This document shows positions 50,187-59,189 of a stretch of 64,000 nt of DNA, piece by piece. Each line of letters starts with the position of its first letter. Positions within the stretch are counted from its first letter, which is position 1. The DNA lies in NCBI GenBank assembly GCA_029256085.1, contig JAQSYP010000001.1:186001-250000 (forward strand), written 5' to 3'. A model generated the notes under the pieces. The model was not told the origin of the DNA, did no database searches, and saw nothing but the letters and a program-made list of their open reading frames with translations. Source of the stretch: Caryophanales bacterium (lineage in GTDB: Bacteria > Bacillota > Bacilli > CAJFEE01). Both the position numbers and the translations under genes were made by a program.

Positions 50187-50943
50187 TGAAATTATAGGTT
50201 TACCTATTATTGGAATTTTAGACGGTCAAGAAATAGGTAAGGTAAGATCTCTAGTAATCAACCCAGATAAACAATCTGTAGATTTTTTAACTATTGAGCA
50301 TGAAGATTGGCAAACTAGTGTTAAAGCTATTCCATTCAAAAAAGTTGTAGGGATTGGGGAATATGCATTAACAGTAGAAAGTGAAAGTGTAATAATAGAT
50401 TTAAATGAAATTCCAATTGCAAACCAATTAGTTAACAAAAAGATTAGAATTATTAATTCAAAAGTGATGACTAGAAAAGGTCAATTACTTGGTGATATTA
50501 AAGAGTATTTTATCGATGAAGAATCAGGAAATATTCTTGGTGTATATATGAACATGAACGGTAAAGAGCTAACGCTCAAATCTGAGAATGTAATCACTTT
50601 TGGAAAAGACATCGTAATTGTAAATGAGGAAGCATCTGTTAGTTTTTTAAGTAACCCTTTAGAACTAGTTGAAGCTGAAGAAACAGTAGCTAAGACGACT
50701 GTTAGCCCAAAGGTTGAGGAAGTTATTTTCCCTAATAATGTATTGGAAAATGATGAAATTAAAGCATTAAAAGATAAGCAAGTTGAGCTACTAGTAGGTA
50801 AAACACTAAGCAAAGATATTTATACAACGAATGGACAAGTTCTTTTTCCTGAAGGAACAGTTTTAACTGAGGAAGACATATTTAGAGCTCAAGAAATTGG
50901 ATCTAATTTAATCATCGAAATTTCGATGAATGTTGAAGCTTAG
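50173..50943 (+). CDS. PRC-barrel domain protein
   Basis: This 256-residue protein has two PRC-barrel-like modules. One lies at about 6-75 (LPIIGILDGQEIGKVRSLVI) and one at about 85-150 (NKKIRIINSKVMTRKGQLLG, then SGNILGVYM). A C-terminal block (GKTLSKDIYTTNGQVLFPEG, near 205-245) resembles the small domain found in YrrD-like proteins. Such barrels often act as ligand- or protein-binding modules; no enzyme activity is expected. It starts inside the end of the preceding gene, after AAGGTGGAG, and ends 29 bases before the VanW-like gene, so it is probably the middle gene of an operon. Confidence 0.75.
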   Translation: MKKSNEIIGLPIIGILDGQEIGKVRSLVINPDKQSVDFLTIEHEDWQTSVKAIPFKKVVGIGEYALTVESESVIIDLNEIPIANQLVNKKIRIINSKVMTRKGQLLGDIKEYFIDEESGNILGVYMNMNGKELTLKSENVITFGKDIVIVNEEASVSFLSNPLELVEAEETVAKTTVSPKVEEVIFPNNVLENDEIKALKDKQVELLVGKTLSKDIYTTNGQVLFPEGTVLTEEDIFRAQEIGSNLIIEISMNVEA

Positions 50944-50972
50944 AAAAATGAAGTAGACCCGAGGTGGTAGAA

Positions 50973-52151
50973 ATGAAAAAGATCAAATTATTTGCAACTT
51001 TATTAATTTGCGCCTTTTTCTTGATGCTAGTGTCTCGTTCTGCTTCTTCTTTTTATCTAAATTTTCAAGAAGGTAATAAAAAATTACCTACTCAAACCTA
51101 TGTCGCTAATATAAATGTTAGTAGTTTATCTAAGCGAGAAGCTGTAGAAAAGGTGGAAGATGAAATTAAAAAGTGGAATCGTTCAGGACTAGCTTTCAAA
51201 TATAATAGCAAGAAAATAAAACCAAGCGGTAATTTAATTGAATTTGAAATTAAAAAAACAGTATATAGTATAAAAAAATCTGGACAATACCCTTTAAAAA
51301 CGAGAATAGAAACTGAAAAAATTGTTAACCAAATCGAACAGGCTACAAATATTAAACTATCAGATAATAAGCAACGGACCGAGGTAATTGAAGAATGTTA
51401 TCGTGTTGCATCGCTTCTAATAGATAAGCCAATTAATCTTAACACCTTCTTAAAAGTTCTTAATGGAACAAATAATATACTATTAAGTAAAACTAGTATA
51501 CATATAAAGAAAAATGAATTAAAACCATTAAACAAAGTTATAGTTATAAATCCTAATGAAACTTTTTCCTTTCTAAATGAATTTAATGAACCAGACTTAA
51601 GTAATGAAGAGCTTCAGTTATTAGCGCGACAAATCTACAAGCTCACAATTAGTTCACCTCTATCTATAGTAGAACGAAATATTAACGATAGACTTGGTGG
51701 TATGGAGTATTTAGGATTTGATGTTAAAATTATAAAGGGAAAAGACGACTTAAAGTTTGAAAATAAGACAAATGATATATTTACCTTAGAGGTTATTACT
51801 AATAAAGGTGAAATATCTGCACAATTATACTCTTCTAATAATAACTATAATTATTCTTATGTTCTAAGAAATAAGAAGAAAATAACTAGACAGAAAATTA
51901 TAGAAAGTGATCCGAAGTTAGAGCAAGGTAAGTATGAAGTTAAATCAGAAGGTTATGATGGGCATTATGTTGAGGTTTATAGAGAAATTAAGAGTAAAGA
52001 CGGAAAAATAACAAAGACTGAATTAATTTCAAAGGATTTTTATGCACCAAAAAACAATTATGTGAAACATGGAATAAAGAAACTAAAGTCACAAGCCGAA
52101 GATCTTCCTCCAAATGTAAGTATTTGGGGAGATACAGATAATAGTAAGTAA
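50973..52151 (+). CDS. Degenerate VanW/G5-like exported protein
   Basis: This 392-residue protein has an N-terminal membrane anchor or signal (about 6-24), a peptidoglycan-binding-4-like region, a VanW-like domain at about 190-290 (VINPNETFSFLNEFNEPD, SIVERNINDR, DDLKFENKTNDIFTLEVI) and a G5-type C-terminus (GKYEVKSEGYDGHYVEVYRE, then ELISKDFYAPKNNYV). The Gly-rich cysteine motif usual in VanW domains is replaced by SNEELQLLARQIYKL. ATG 50973 follows GAGGTGG. It is probably outside the membrane and wall-associated. The substrate is unknown. Confidence 0.72.
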   Translation: MKKIKLFATLLICAFFLMLVSRSASSFYLNFQEGNKKLPTQTYVANINVSSLSKREAVEKVEDEIKKWNRSGLAFKYNSKKIKPSGNLIEFEIKKTVYSIKKSGQYPLKTRIETEKIVNQIEQATNIKLSDNKQRTEVIEECYRVASLLIDKPINLNTFLKVLNGTNNILLSKTSIHIKKNELKPLNKVIVINPNETFSFLNEFNEPDLSNEELQLLARQIYKLTISSPLSIVERNINDRLGGMEYLGFDVKIIKGKDDLKFENKTNDIFTLEVITNKGEISAQLYSSNNNYNYSYVLRNKKKITRQKIIESDPKLEQGKYEVKSEGYDGHYVEVYREIKSKDGKITKTELISKDFYAPKNNYVKHGIKKLKSQAEDLPPNVSIWGDTDNSK

Positions 52152-52153
52152 GG

Positions 52154-52180
52154 AAAAACTCTGTAACTGGAGTTTTTTTT
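52154..52180 (+). terminator. Rho-independent terminator after the VanW-like gene
   Basis: AAAAACTC pairs with GAGTTTTT around TGTAACTG, followed by T residues. It closes the three-gene group. Confidence 0.75.
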
Positions 52181-52349
52181 CTTTGTTTTTACATAGTATT
52201 AGTTAGGTGTATAAAGTTAATAATGTCGAATAAATGGGAAATTATTAATATATTATTTTAATTCTCTCGACAGACTTCCTTATTTTTCTTTGGACAAGTG
52301 TGCTACGATGGGCATAACACTAAATTACTACTTTGAGGTGATACGAATA

Positions 52350-53303
52350 ATGGATAATAATAAGATAATCGTAAAAATTAACGGCAAAGTTAAAGAAGTG
52401 CCTCAAGCCAAGGTAAGTAGAGTTATGACATCAGAGGATAAAGAGGAACTAAAAATGGCAGTACCTTGGTTTCTACCAACAAATATTCCGAGAAAAGTTT
52501 CTCAAGTAAATATAAACAAAGTAATTTCAATAGAAGACTTTAAAACTGCAAAAAATAAAGTGAAAAAAGAATATAAAACTATCGTAAAGAAAATTTTAGT
52601 TTCTATAGCTCTCTCATTATTTTTTGGAACAATGTTAGGGTTTTCTGTTCTATATTTGTTAACTAAATCATCACCCAGCAATGAAACAGTTGTACTGACG
52701 GAAGAAAAGACTACAATGACGAACGAAAATCTAGTCCCGATCAAGTTAGCTTCCTCTGATGTTAAAGTCATCCAGGCTGGTGTATTTTCATCAAAGAAAA
52801 CTTCTCAGAATTATATTCAGCAGTTTGAAAATAAGGTACCTTATGGAACATTTATTTCAGATCATAAATTTTATCTGATTGTCGGGTTAATCGATAGTAA
52901 AAGTCAGATTGCGAGTCAAATTGGTCAAGATTACAACAAACTTGGCCTACCAACATATTTGAAAAATATTACAATACCAGAATTGAATTTTAAAGACTCT
53001 AAATATAATCAAAAGGCTTACAATAATCAAAGGTTAACATTTTTAGAGACAATTAGTATTTTTACAAATGATTTAGAAAGCGGGACTTTATCGAAAGAGA
53101 AATATGAACAAGCTACAAAATCATTCAATTTAAATAAGCCAAAAACTGAATCGGATTCATATAATAAGTTTGTATCAGAATTAAATGAATTCTATTCTAG
53201 TGTAATTAAAAGTGATAAAGTAAATAATCAAACGAGCGAGGAGCAATTGCTTAATGCATTTGTATACTACTACGAATGGTGTAATAGTATGATAAAAAAG
53301 TAA
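52350..53303 (+). CDS. spoIIB: Stage II sporulation protein B (SPOR domain)
   Basis: This 317-residue protein has a cytosolic N-terminus (KIIVKINGKVKEVPQAKVSR), one membrane helix at about 87-108 and an extracellular SPOR domain at about 131-210 (VIQAGVFSSKKTSQNYIQQF, FYLIVGLIDSKSQ, LGLPTYLKN). A helical tail follows. In B. subtilis SpoIIB localises to the polar septum and helps peptidoglycan remodelling during engulfment. ATG 52350 follows TGAGGTGA. Position before maf and domain order fit spoIIB, although the sequence is not highly conserved. Confidence 0.85.
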   Translation: MDNNKIIVKINGKVKEVPQAKVSRVMTSEDKEELKMAVPWFLPTNIPRKVSQVNINKVISIEDFKTAKNKVKKEYKTIVKKILVSIALSLFFGTMLGFSVLYLLTKSSPSNETVVLTEEKTTMTNENLVPIKLASSDVKVIQAGVFSSKKTSQNYIQQFENKVPYGTFISDHKFYLIVGLIDSKSQIASQIGQDYNKLGLPTYLKNITIPELNFKDSKYNQKAYNNQRLTFLETISIFTNDLESGTLSKEKYEQATKSFNLNKPKTESDSYNKFVSELNEFYSSVIKSDKVNNQTSEEQLLNAFVYYYEWCNSMIKK

Positions 53304-53319
53304 TTAAAATAAATTAAAC

Positions 53320-53350
53320 TGAGTAAGGGTATTTCCCTTACTTTTTATTT
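53320..53350 (+). terminator. Rho-independent terminator after spoIIB
   Basis: AGTAAGGG pairs with CCCTTACT around TATTT, followed by a T-rich tail. Confidence 0.82.
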
Positions 53351-53470
53351 TTATATAGGTTTATATTGTGAAATCATAATTTTTAGGAAGAGTATCATAT
53401 AAAATTTGATTTTTTACTTTTTGCATTTTATTTTTTAATAGGACATTATATAAATGAGGTGATTTTAATA

Positions 53471-54043
53471 ATGAAAATTATATTAGCGTCAAATTCTCCA
53501 AGGAGAAAAATGTTATTAGAACAATTTAATATTGATTTCGAAATAATAACCGAAGAAATTGATGAGGATAATTATAAATCAGTAGATCCAATTAATATTG
53601 CAAAAGAACTTTCTGCTCAAAAGGCTAAGGTAATTAACTCAAGGCATGAAGGAAGAACAATATTAGCTGCAGATACTATTGTTGTTTATGAAGACAATAT
53701 ATTAGGTAAACCCAAAAATATAGAACATGCTAGAGATATGATGAGAATGCTAAGTGGAAACGTACACCAAGTAATTACAGGGTGTACTATAATCAGCAAG
53801 AATGGTACAGAATCATTTGCAGAGATAACAAAAGTCAAATTTTATGACTTACTTGAGAGCGAAATAGAGGAGTATCTTGCCTTCAACGATTATAGTGACA
53901 AAGCTGGAGGATATGGGATTCAAGGTGCAGGTGGAATGTTGGTAGAATGGATAAATGGAGACTATTATAATGTAGTTGGTCTACCTGTTTCTAAAGTAAT
54001 TAGAAAGATTAAGCAAATACAAGAGGGGAAGCAAAATGGTTGA
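53471..54043 (+). CDS. maf: Maf-type nucleoside triphosphate pyrophosphatase
   Basis: This 190-residue Maf protein hydrolyses dTTP, UTP and modified pyrimidine nucleotides; overexpression in B. subtilis blocks septation. MKIILASNSPRRKMLLEQ carries the SxRR motif, AADTIVVYEDNILGKP the catalytic aspartate, and DKAGGYGIQGAGGMLVEWI the substrate loop. ATG 53471 follows TGAGGTGA. Its last 8 bases overlap radC. Confidence 0.95.
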   Translation: MKIILASNSPRRKMLLEQFNIDFEIITEEIDEDNYKSVDPINIAKELSAQKAKVINSRHEGRTILAADTIVVYEDNILGKPKNIEHARDMMRMLSGNVHQVITGCTIISKNGTESFAEITKVKFYDLLESEIEEYLAFNDYSDKAGGYGIQGAGGMLVEWINGDYYNVVGLPVSKVIRKIKQIQEGKQNG

Positions 54044-54725
54044 AGATGGTGTGACGATTAAAGAATTACCAATGAATGAGAGACCTAGAGAGAAAGTGCT
54101 GAGTTATGGTTTTAGCTCTCTTTCAAATGCGGAGTTAATAGCTATTTTGTTAAGGACGGGAACAAGAAAAGAATCATCAATACAAATTGCAAATAAATTA
54201 CTAATTCAACTAAATGGTCTTAAGAATATATTAAACTCAACTTTAGAAGAAATAACTAGTATTAAAGGAATCGGACCTACTAAAGCTGTCCAGTTACTAA
54301 CGGCGATTGAGCTTGGAAAAAGAATTAACCAATCAACAAAAGATGAAAAGTATACAATAAGATCTCCACAAGATTGTGCGGAGTATTTAAAATACGAAAT
54401 GTCAACATTATGTCAGGAACACTTTGTTTGTTTATATCTTAACACTAAAAATCAAATTATTTATAAACAAACAGTTTTCATTGGTAGTCTAAACGCCTCA
54501 ATAGTTCATCCTAGAGAAGTATTTAACACAGCTATAAAAAAGTCAGCTGCCTCCGTTATCTGCGCACATAACCATCCAAGTGGTGATCCTACCCCAAGTA
54601 AAGAAGATATTGATGTTACTAAAAGATTAGTTGAATGTGGAAAGATAATTGGGATTGAATTGCTTGATCATATCATTATTGGTGATGATAAATATATAAG
54701 CTTGAAAGAAAAAGGTTATCTGTAA
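54036..54725 (+). CDS. radC: RadC-family protein (UPF0758)
   Basis: This 229-residue protein has an N-terminal helix-hairpin-helix region (ITSIKGIGPTKAVQLLTAIE) and a C-terminal JAMM/MPN metalloprotease-like domain with HNHPSGDPTPSKED near residues 174-187. Despite its name, a role in DNA repair is not established. It overlaps maf by 8 bases, as in B. subtilis, and precedes mreB by 149 bases. Confidence 0.94.
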   Translation: MVEDGVTIKELPMNERPREKVLSYGFSSLSNAELIAILLRTGTRKESSIQIANKLLIQLNGLKNILNSTLEEITSIKGIGPTKAVQLLTAIELGKRINQSTKDEKYTIRSPQDCAEYLKYEMSTLCQEHFVCLYLNTKNQIIYKQTVFIGSLNASIVHPREVFNTAIKKSAASVICAHNHPSGDPTPSKEDIDVTKRLVECGKIIGIELLDHIIIGDDKYISLKEKGYL

Positions 54726-54874
54726 CACTATTTTTTTATTTACTAATCCTATATAATATTACTTATGAAATTTTTTATTAATGACTGATATTGTCGATAT
54801 TTTTCATAATAATTAAGTCTAAGATAGATAAACTACATTATATATATGAGAGTGATTTGAAGGGAAGTTATATT

Positions 54875-55906
54875 ATGTTTGGATTTAGTAATCTTTTCAG
54901 TGGATTTACACGTGATTTAGGTATAGATTTAGGTACAGCCAATACCCTAGTATATGCTAAAGGTAAAGGAGTATTAGTTAGAGAACCTTCTGTTGTTGCT
55001 ATGCAAACAGATTCAAAAAAGATTGTCGCAGTAGGAAACGAAGCGAAAAGTATGATTGGTAGAACTCCTGGTAATGTCGTGGCGATTAGGCCAATGAAAG
55101 ATGGGGTTATAGCAGATTATGAAACTACGGCATCGATGATGTCATACTACATAAAACGTGCAAATAAAAGGAAAAGCTTTTTTTCACGTAAGCCCTATAT
55201 AATGGTTTGTGTACCTTCTGGAATAACTGCTGTTGAAAAACGTGCAGTTATAGATGCAACTCGTCAAGCTGGAGCAAGAGATGCTTTTACAATTGAGGAA
55301 CCTTTTGCAGCTGCAATTGGAGCAAATTTACCTGTATGGGAACCAACGGGAAGTATGGTTGTAGATATAGGTGGAGGAACAACTGAAGTCGCTGTTATTT
55401 CTCTAGGTGGGATCGTAACTAGTAAATCAATTAGGGTTGCTGGTGATGAAATGGATGAATCTATTATTCAATACATAAAAAGACATTATAACTTATTAAT
55501 AGGTGAAAGAACTGCTGAAACGTTAAAGATTGAAATAGGTTCTGCAGGTTCTATAGCAGGTATTGAACCAATGGAGATCAGAGGTAGAGATTTAATTACT
55601 GGTTTACCAAAAACAATACTGATAAAGCCTGAAGAAGTAGCAGAGGCTTTATCTGATACTGTTACTGCAATAATTGAATCTGTAAAAGCAACATTAGAAA
55701 AGACCCCACCAGAACTAGCATCTGATATAATGGATAGAGGTATCGTTCTAACCGGTGGAGGGGCGCTATTAAGGAATCTTGATAAAGTTCTTAGTGATGA
55801 AACTGATATACCAGTTTATGTATCTGAAAATCCATTGGATTGTGTTGCAGTAGGTACAGGGAAATCATTGGATCATATAGAGAAATACAAACAGTTTAGT
55901 AAGTAG
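54875..55906 (+). CDS. mreB: Rod shape-determining protein MreB
   Basis: This 343-residue bacterial actin organises the elongation machinery. The nucleotide-binding motifs [17 protein letters not shown] near residue 12, [18 protein letters not shown] near 160 and [14 protein letters not shown] near 290 are intact. An amphipathic N-terminus [11 protein letters not shown] supports membrane binding. ATG 54875 follows GAAGGGAAG; earlier in-frame starts encode a low-complexity leader. It heads mreBCD. Confidence 0.97.
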   Translation: MFGFSNLFSGFTRDLGIDLGTANTLVYAKGKGVLVREPSVVAMQTDSKKIVAVGNEAKSMIGRTPGNVVAIRPMKDGVIADYETTASMMSYYIKRANKRKSFFSRKPYIMVCVPSGITAVEKRAVIDATRQAGARDAFTIEEPFAAAIGANLPVWEPTGSMVVDIGGGTTEVAVISLGGIVTSKSIRVAGDEMDESIIQYIKRHYNLLIGERTAETLKIEIGSAGSIAGIEPMEIRGRDLITGLPKTILIKPEEVAEALSDTVTAIIESVKATLEKTPPELASDIMDRGIVLTGGGALLRNLDKVLSDETDIPVYVSENPLDCVAVGTGKSLDHIEKYKQFSK

Positions 55907-55925
55907 AACGTAAGAAGGTGCAAAA

Positions 55926-56804
55926 ATGTCGAATTTTTTTACTAATAAACGACTAATCCTTCTGTTAACATCAATTATACTTTTTGTTGGGCTAATTGGT
56001 TATTCACTTAATAAGAGAACAAAAGCATCTGTCCCAGAAAAATTTATTAAGGATACAGTAGGGCTAGTTCAATCAATTGTTCATAAGCCTGTTTATGGTG
56101 TAAAGAATTTTTTTCTGTCTTTAAATGATTTAAGAACTGCATATGAAGAAAATAAATATTTAAAGGCAAAAATCGAAAACTATGCTGAACTATCAGTTAA
56201 AATTAATGAATTGCAAAATGAAAATGAAGAGCTTAGAGCAATACTTAAAAAAACAGATGACTTAAAAGATGTTAGCATCGTACAAGCGTCTATAATTGCA
56301 AGAAGTCCTGATCAATGGCATGATGTTATATTCATAAATAAAGGCAAACAGCATGGAATAAAAGAAAATATGGCTGTTATAACACCCAAAGGGCTAATAG
56401 GTAAGATAAAAATTGTTTCAGAATTTACTTCATCAGTACAGTTACTTACGTCTCCAGAGAGAACTAATAGAATTTCTGCAACAATAAGTGGTAAGAAGGC
56501 TTATCATGGTTTAATTGAAGGCTATGATGAAGGTAAAAAGGCTCTTTTATTAAAGAAAATACCAACTGAATATAAGGTAGTAAAAAAGCAAAAGGTTATT
56601 ACATCAGGTCTAGGAGGAGTTTTTCCTGAGGGTTTAATTATCGGAGAGGTAATTGAAGCAAAACCAGATGATTATGGCTTGACTCAAACAGTACTCGTAA
56701 AACCATTAGCTGATTTCTATGATATTGATAACATAATGATTATTGAGCGTACAATGCCATCTCCATCAAAGGATATTCTATCTAGTGATGGAGGACTTGA
56801 GTAA
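55926..56804 (+). CDS. mreC: Rod shape-determining protein MreC
   Basis: This 292-residue bitopic protein has a membrane helix at about 8-24, a coiled coil at about 65-110 (NELQNENEELRAILKKTDDL) and two beta-barrel modules outside the membrane (ARSPDQWHDVIFINKGKQHG, PKGLIGKIKIVSEFTSSVQ). It links MreB to the wall synthesis enzymes. The stop codon shares one base with the mreD start. Confidence 0.95.
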   Translation: MSNFFTNKRLILLLTSIILFVGLIGYSLNKRTKASVPEKFIKDTVGLVQSIVHKPVYGVKNFFLSLNDLRTAYEENKYLKAKIENYAELSVKINELQNENEELRAILKKTDDLKDVSIVQASIIARSPDQWHDVIFINKGKQHGIKENMAVITPKGLIGKIKIVSEFTSSVQLLTSPERTNRISATISGKKAYHGLIEGYDEGKKALLLKKIPTEYKVVKKQKVITSGLGGVFPEGLIIGEVIEAKPDDYGLTQTVLVKPLADFYDIDNIMIIERTMPSPSKDILSSDGGLE

Positions 56805-57325
56805 TGCGCAAGATAATCTTACCTTTATTTCTAAGTATAATCTTTATTTCAGAATCTATATTTGTCGAATTATTTGCAGATGATAATGTCGCAAATAAAA
56901 TAATATATGCTCCACATTTCTTATTAATTTCTTTATGTCTTTCGGCACTTTTTATAAATAGAAATTTATCTTTGATTTATGCTTTTGTTTTCGGTTTTAT
57001 TTATGATATCTTTTATACTGATATTTTGGGAATATACGCATTTCTATTTACATTGATAGTATATCTATTCTCTTTATTGATGAAAGCATTAAATAGTCAT
57101 TTAATAGTCGTAACAATAGTTGCATTAACTGGTATAATAATACTTGAAGTTCTTGTATACGGAATATTAATTGTCTTTAAAGATACATCGATGACATTCA
57201 CTATCTTTATTACATACCGATTACTTCCTACAATTCTATTAAATTTTTGTTTTATGTTTTTTCTTGGATATCTAATTAAAAAATTATATGTTTATATAAG
57301 AAATCTTAATTATACTGATATATAG
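56804..57325 (+). CDS. mreD: Rod shape-determining protein MreD
   Basis: This 173-residue protein is composed of about five membrane helices with few polar loops. The GFIYDIFYTDILGIYAFLF segment near residues 64-83 is typical of MreD. It overlaps mreC by one base (TAATG), which indicates translational coupling. minC follows after 25 bases. Confidence 0.92.
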   Translation: MRKIILPLFLSIIFISESIFVELFADDNVANKIIYAPHFLLISLCLSALFINRNLSLIYAFVFGFIYDIFYTDILGIYAFLFTLIVYLFSLLMKALNSHLIVVTIVALTGIIILEVLVYGILIVFKDTSMTFTIFITYRLLPTILLNFCFMFFLGYLIKKLYVYIRNLNYTDI

Positions 57326-57350
57326 ATAGGGTCAGAGGTGAATATCATAA

Positions 57351-58031
57351 ATGAACTCGGAGCAGCAGAATGTTTTAATCAAGGGTAAAAGAGAAGGTTT
57401 ATTTATATATTTTAATGAGGATTGCTCGTACTCAGATATAATAAATGAATTAACAGAAAAGTTATCAACAAATGTTTTCTCTAATGGCCAAAGTAGGACT
57501 CCAGTATTCATTGAAACTGGACATAGATATCTAAAGGAATATCAAGAGAAAGAAATAAAGGAAATTATAAATCAGACAAAGAATTTATATATTAACTCAT
57601 TCCAAAGTCTAGTTATTACTAAGGAAAATGCTTTGAAAATGAAGCAACGTAGTGAGATAGTAAGGGAAATGAGAATTGTAAGATCTGGACAAGTTATTGA
57701 GTCACAAGGTGACCTTCTTTTAATTGGTGATGTAAATCCCGGAGGTAAATTAGTTGCTAATGGTAATATTTTCGTTTTAGGTAACTTAAGGGGAATAGCA
57801 CATGCGGGTGCTGCTGGTGATAGGGAGGCAGTTGTGGTTGCAACGAATATGGACCCAATGCAGATTTATATTAGCGATCTATTTAGCCGTGCACCTGAAA
57901 AGGATTCCGAATCTGATGGTTTCAATTTTGACTTTGCATATGTAAATAACGAAAATAAAATAGTTTTAGATTCTATAAATAATCTAGCAAAGATTAGATC
58001 TAATTTGGCTAAAATTGAAAGGGGAATATAA
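57351..58031 (+). CDS. minC: Septum site-determining protein MinC
   Basis: This 226-residue inhibitor of FtsZ assembly has an N-terminal domain (VLIKGKREGLFIYF) and a C-terminal beta-helix beginning RSGQVIESQGDLLLIGDVNP, with GNIFVLGNLRGIAHAGA. The C-terminal part binds MinD. The ATG follows AGAGGTG. The gene lies 2 bases before minD. Confidence 0.95.
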   Translation: MNSEQQNVLIKGKREGLFIYFNEDCSYSDIINELTEKLSTNVFSNGQSRTPVFIETGHRYLKEYQEKEIKEIINQTKNLYINSFQSLVITKENALKMKQRSEIVREMRIVRSGQVIESQGDLLLIGDVNPGGKLVANGNIFVLGNLRGIAHAGAAGDREAVVVATNMDPMQIYISDLFSRAPEKDSESDGFNFDFAYVNNENKIVLDSINNLAKIRSNLAKIERGI

Positions 58032-58033
58032 CC

Positions 58034-58831
58034 GTGGGTGATGCAATCGTAATAACTTCTGGAAAAGGTGGAGTAGGAAAAACAACTACTACAGCTAATA
58101 TTGGAACATCTCTTGCATTACTAGGAAAGAAGGTTGTTCTAGTAGATACAGATATTGGCCTTAGAAACCTTGATGTAGTATTAGGTCTTGATAATAGAGT
58201 TATTTTTGATTTAGTAGATGTTTGTCACGGTAGATGTAAAGTTAATCAAGCGCTGATTAAAGACAAAAGATTTGAAGGCTTATCGTTATTACCTGCAGCA
58301 CAACTAGCAGATAAATCAGCAGTTAATACTGCTCAAATGAAAGAATTAATAGAAGAACTTAAAAAGGATCATGATTTTGTATTAATTGATTGTCCAGCTG
58401 GTATTGAACAAGGATTTAAAAATGCAGTTGTTGGGGCTAATAAGGCTATAGTAGTAACTACACCAGATCCTTCTGCTGTACGTGATGCTGATAGAGTAAT
58501 AGGTTTACTTGAGCAAGAGGGCCATATTGATCCACCCCGACTAATTATTAATAGAATTAGAACACAGATGTTAAGTAAAGGTGAAACCCTAGAAATAGAT
58601 GAAATTACAAATATATTATCGATAGAGTTACTTGGTATTGTTGCTGACGATGACGAAGTAATTAAAGCAGCAAAAGATAGAGAACCAATAGCATTAAACC
58701 CTAAGAATAGAGTTTCAATTGCATACCGAAATATTGCCAGAAGATTATTAGGTGAATCAATTCCGTTACAGAATCTCACTGAGGATGTTGGAGTATTTGC
58801 TAAGGTTAAAAAATTTTTTGGCATAAGATAA
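58034..58831 (+). CDS. minD: Septum site-determining protein MinD
   Basis: This 265-residue ParA/MinD ATPase recruits MinC to the membrane. The deviant Walker A GKGGVGKTTT lies at residues 10-19, switch I in VLVDTDIGLRNLDVVLG, and DFVLIDCPAGIEQGF is the Walker B region. The C-terminal amphipathic helix FAKVKKFFGIR is the membrane-targeting sequence. The start is GTG 58034 after AAAGGGGA. A terminator and copy 4 of the palindrome follow. Confidence 0.97.
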   Translation: MGDAIVITSGKGGVGKTTTTANIGTSLALLGKKVVLVDTDIGLRNLDVVLGLDNRVIFDLVDVCHGRCKVNQALIKDKRFEGLSLLPAAQLADKSAVNTAQMKELIEELKKDHDFVLIDCPAGIEQGFKNAVVGANKAIVVTTPDPSAVRDADRVIGLLEQEGHIDPPRLIINRIRTQMLSKGETLEIDEITNILSIELLGIVADDDEVIKAAKDREPIALNPKNRVSIAYRNIARRLLGESIPLQNLTEDVGVFAKVKKFFGIR

Positions 58832-58874
58832 GAAACTTACTTAATAAATTGAAGTTAATAATACTTTACGCCTG

Positions 58875-58903
58875 ACACTCTATTAAATTAGAGTGTTTTT
58901 ATT
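58875..58903 (+). terminator. Rho-independent terminator after minD
   Basis: ACACTCTA pairs with TAGAGTGT around TTAAAT, followed by T residues. Confidence 0.82.
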
Positions 58904-58941
58904 TAAAAAAAGTATAAGTTTAGATTATTATTACCACACTC

Positions 58942-59060
58942 AAAAACTGCTCGCTTTCCGCGGGCACGGCCTCAACTAATTTTTGCAAGTTTCACTTACA
59001 AAAATTAGTTGAGGCCGTGCTGTTCCCGCTGGGGAAATGTATACATTTCCAGCAGTTTTT
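58942..59060. repeat. Dispersed palindromic element, copy 4
   Basis: This 119-base copy is very close to copy 1. It has outer arms AAAAACTGCT and AGCAGTTTTT, core TTTCCGCGGGCACGGCCTC with an unbulged partner GAGGCCGTGC, and the same GGAAATGTATACATTTCC unit. One mismatch lies beside the inner loop (ACTTACAAAAA). It fills much of the 358-base gap between minD and spoIVFA; the rest holds the minD terminator and the spoIVFA promoter. Confidence 0.93.
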
Positions 59061-59128
59061 TTATCGTATTGACAATCTGATATTTATTTAAAGATTTAGC
59101 AATGCCTTGTTTTATTTTGGACAACTTC

Positions 59129-59156
59129 TCATATTTCACAATTCCATGAATACAAT
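59129..59156 (+). promoter_or_regulatory. Candidate sigma-E promoter for spoIVFAB
   Basis: TCATATT at 59129-59135 fits the sigma-E -35 pattern KMATATT. After 13 bases, AATACAAT at 59149-59156 matches the -10 CATACAMT except for its first base. It ends 33 bases before spoIVFA. The B. subtilis spoIVF operon is known to be sigma-E dependent. Confidence 0.6.
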
Positions 59157-59189
59157 GTAGCAAAAGAAAAATAAAAAGGATGTTGTTTA

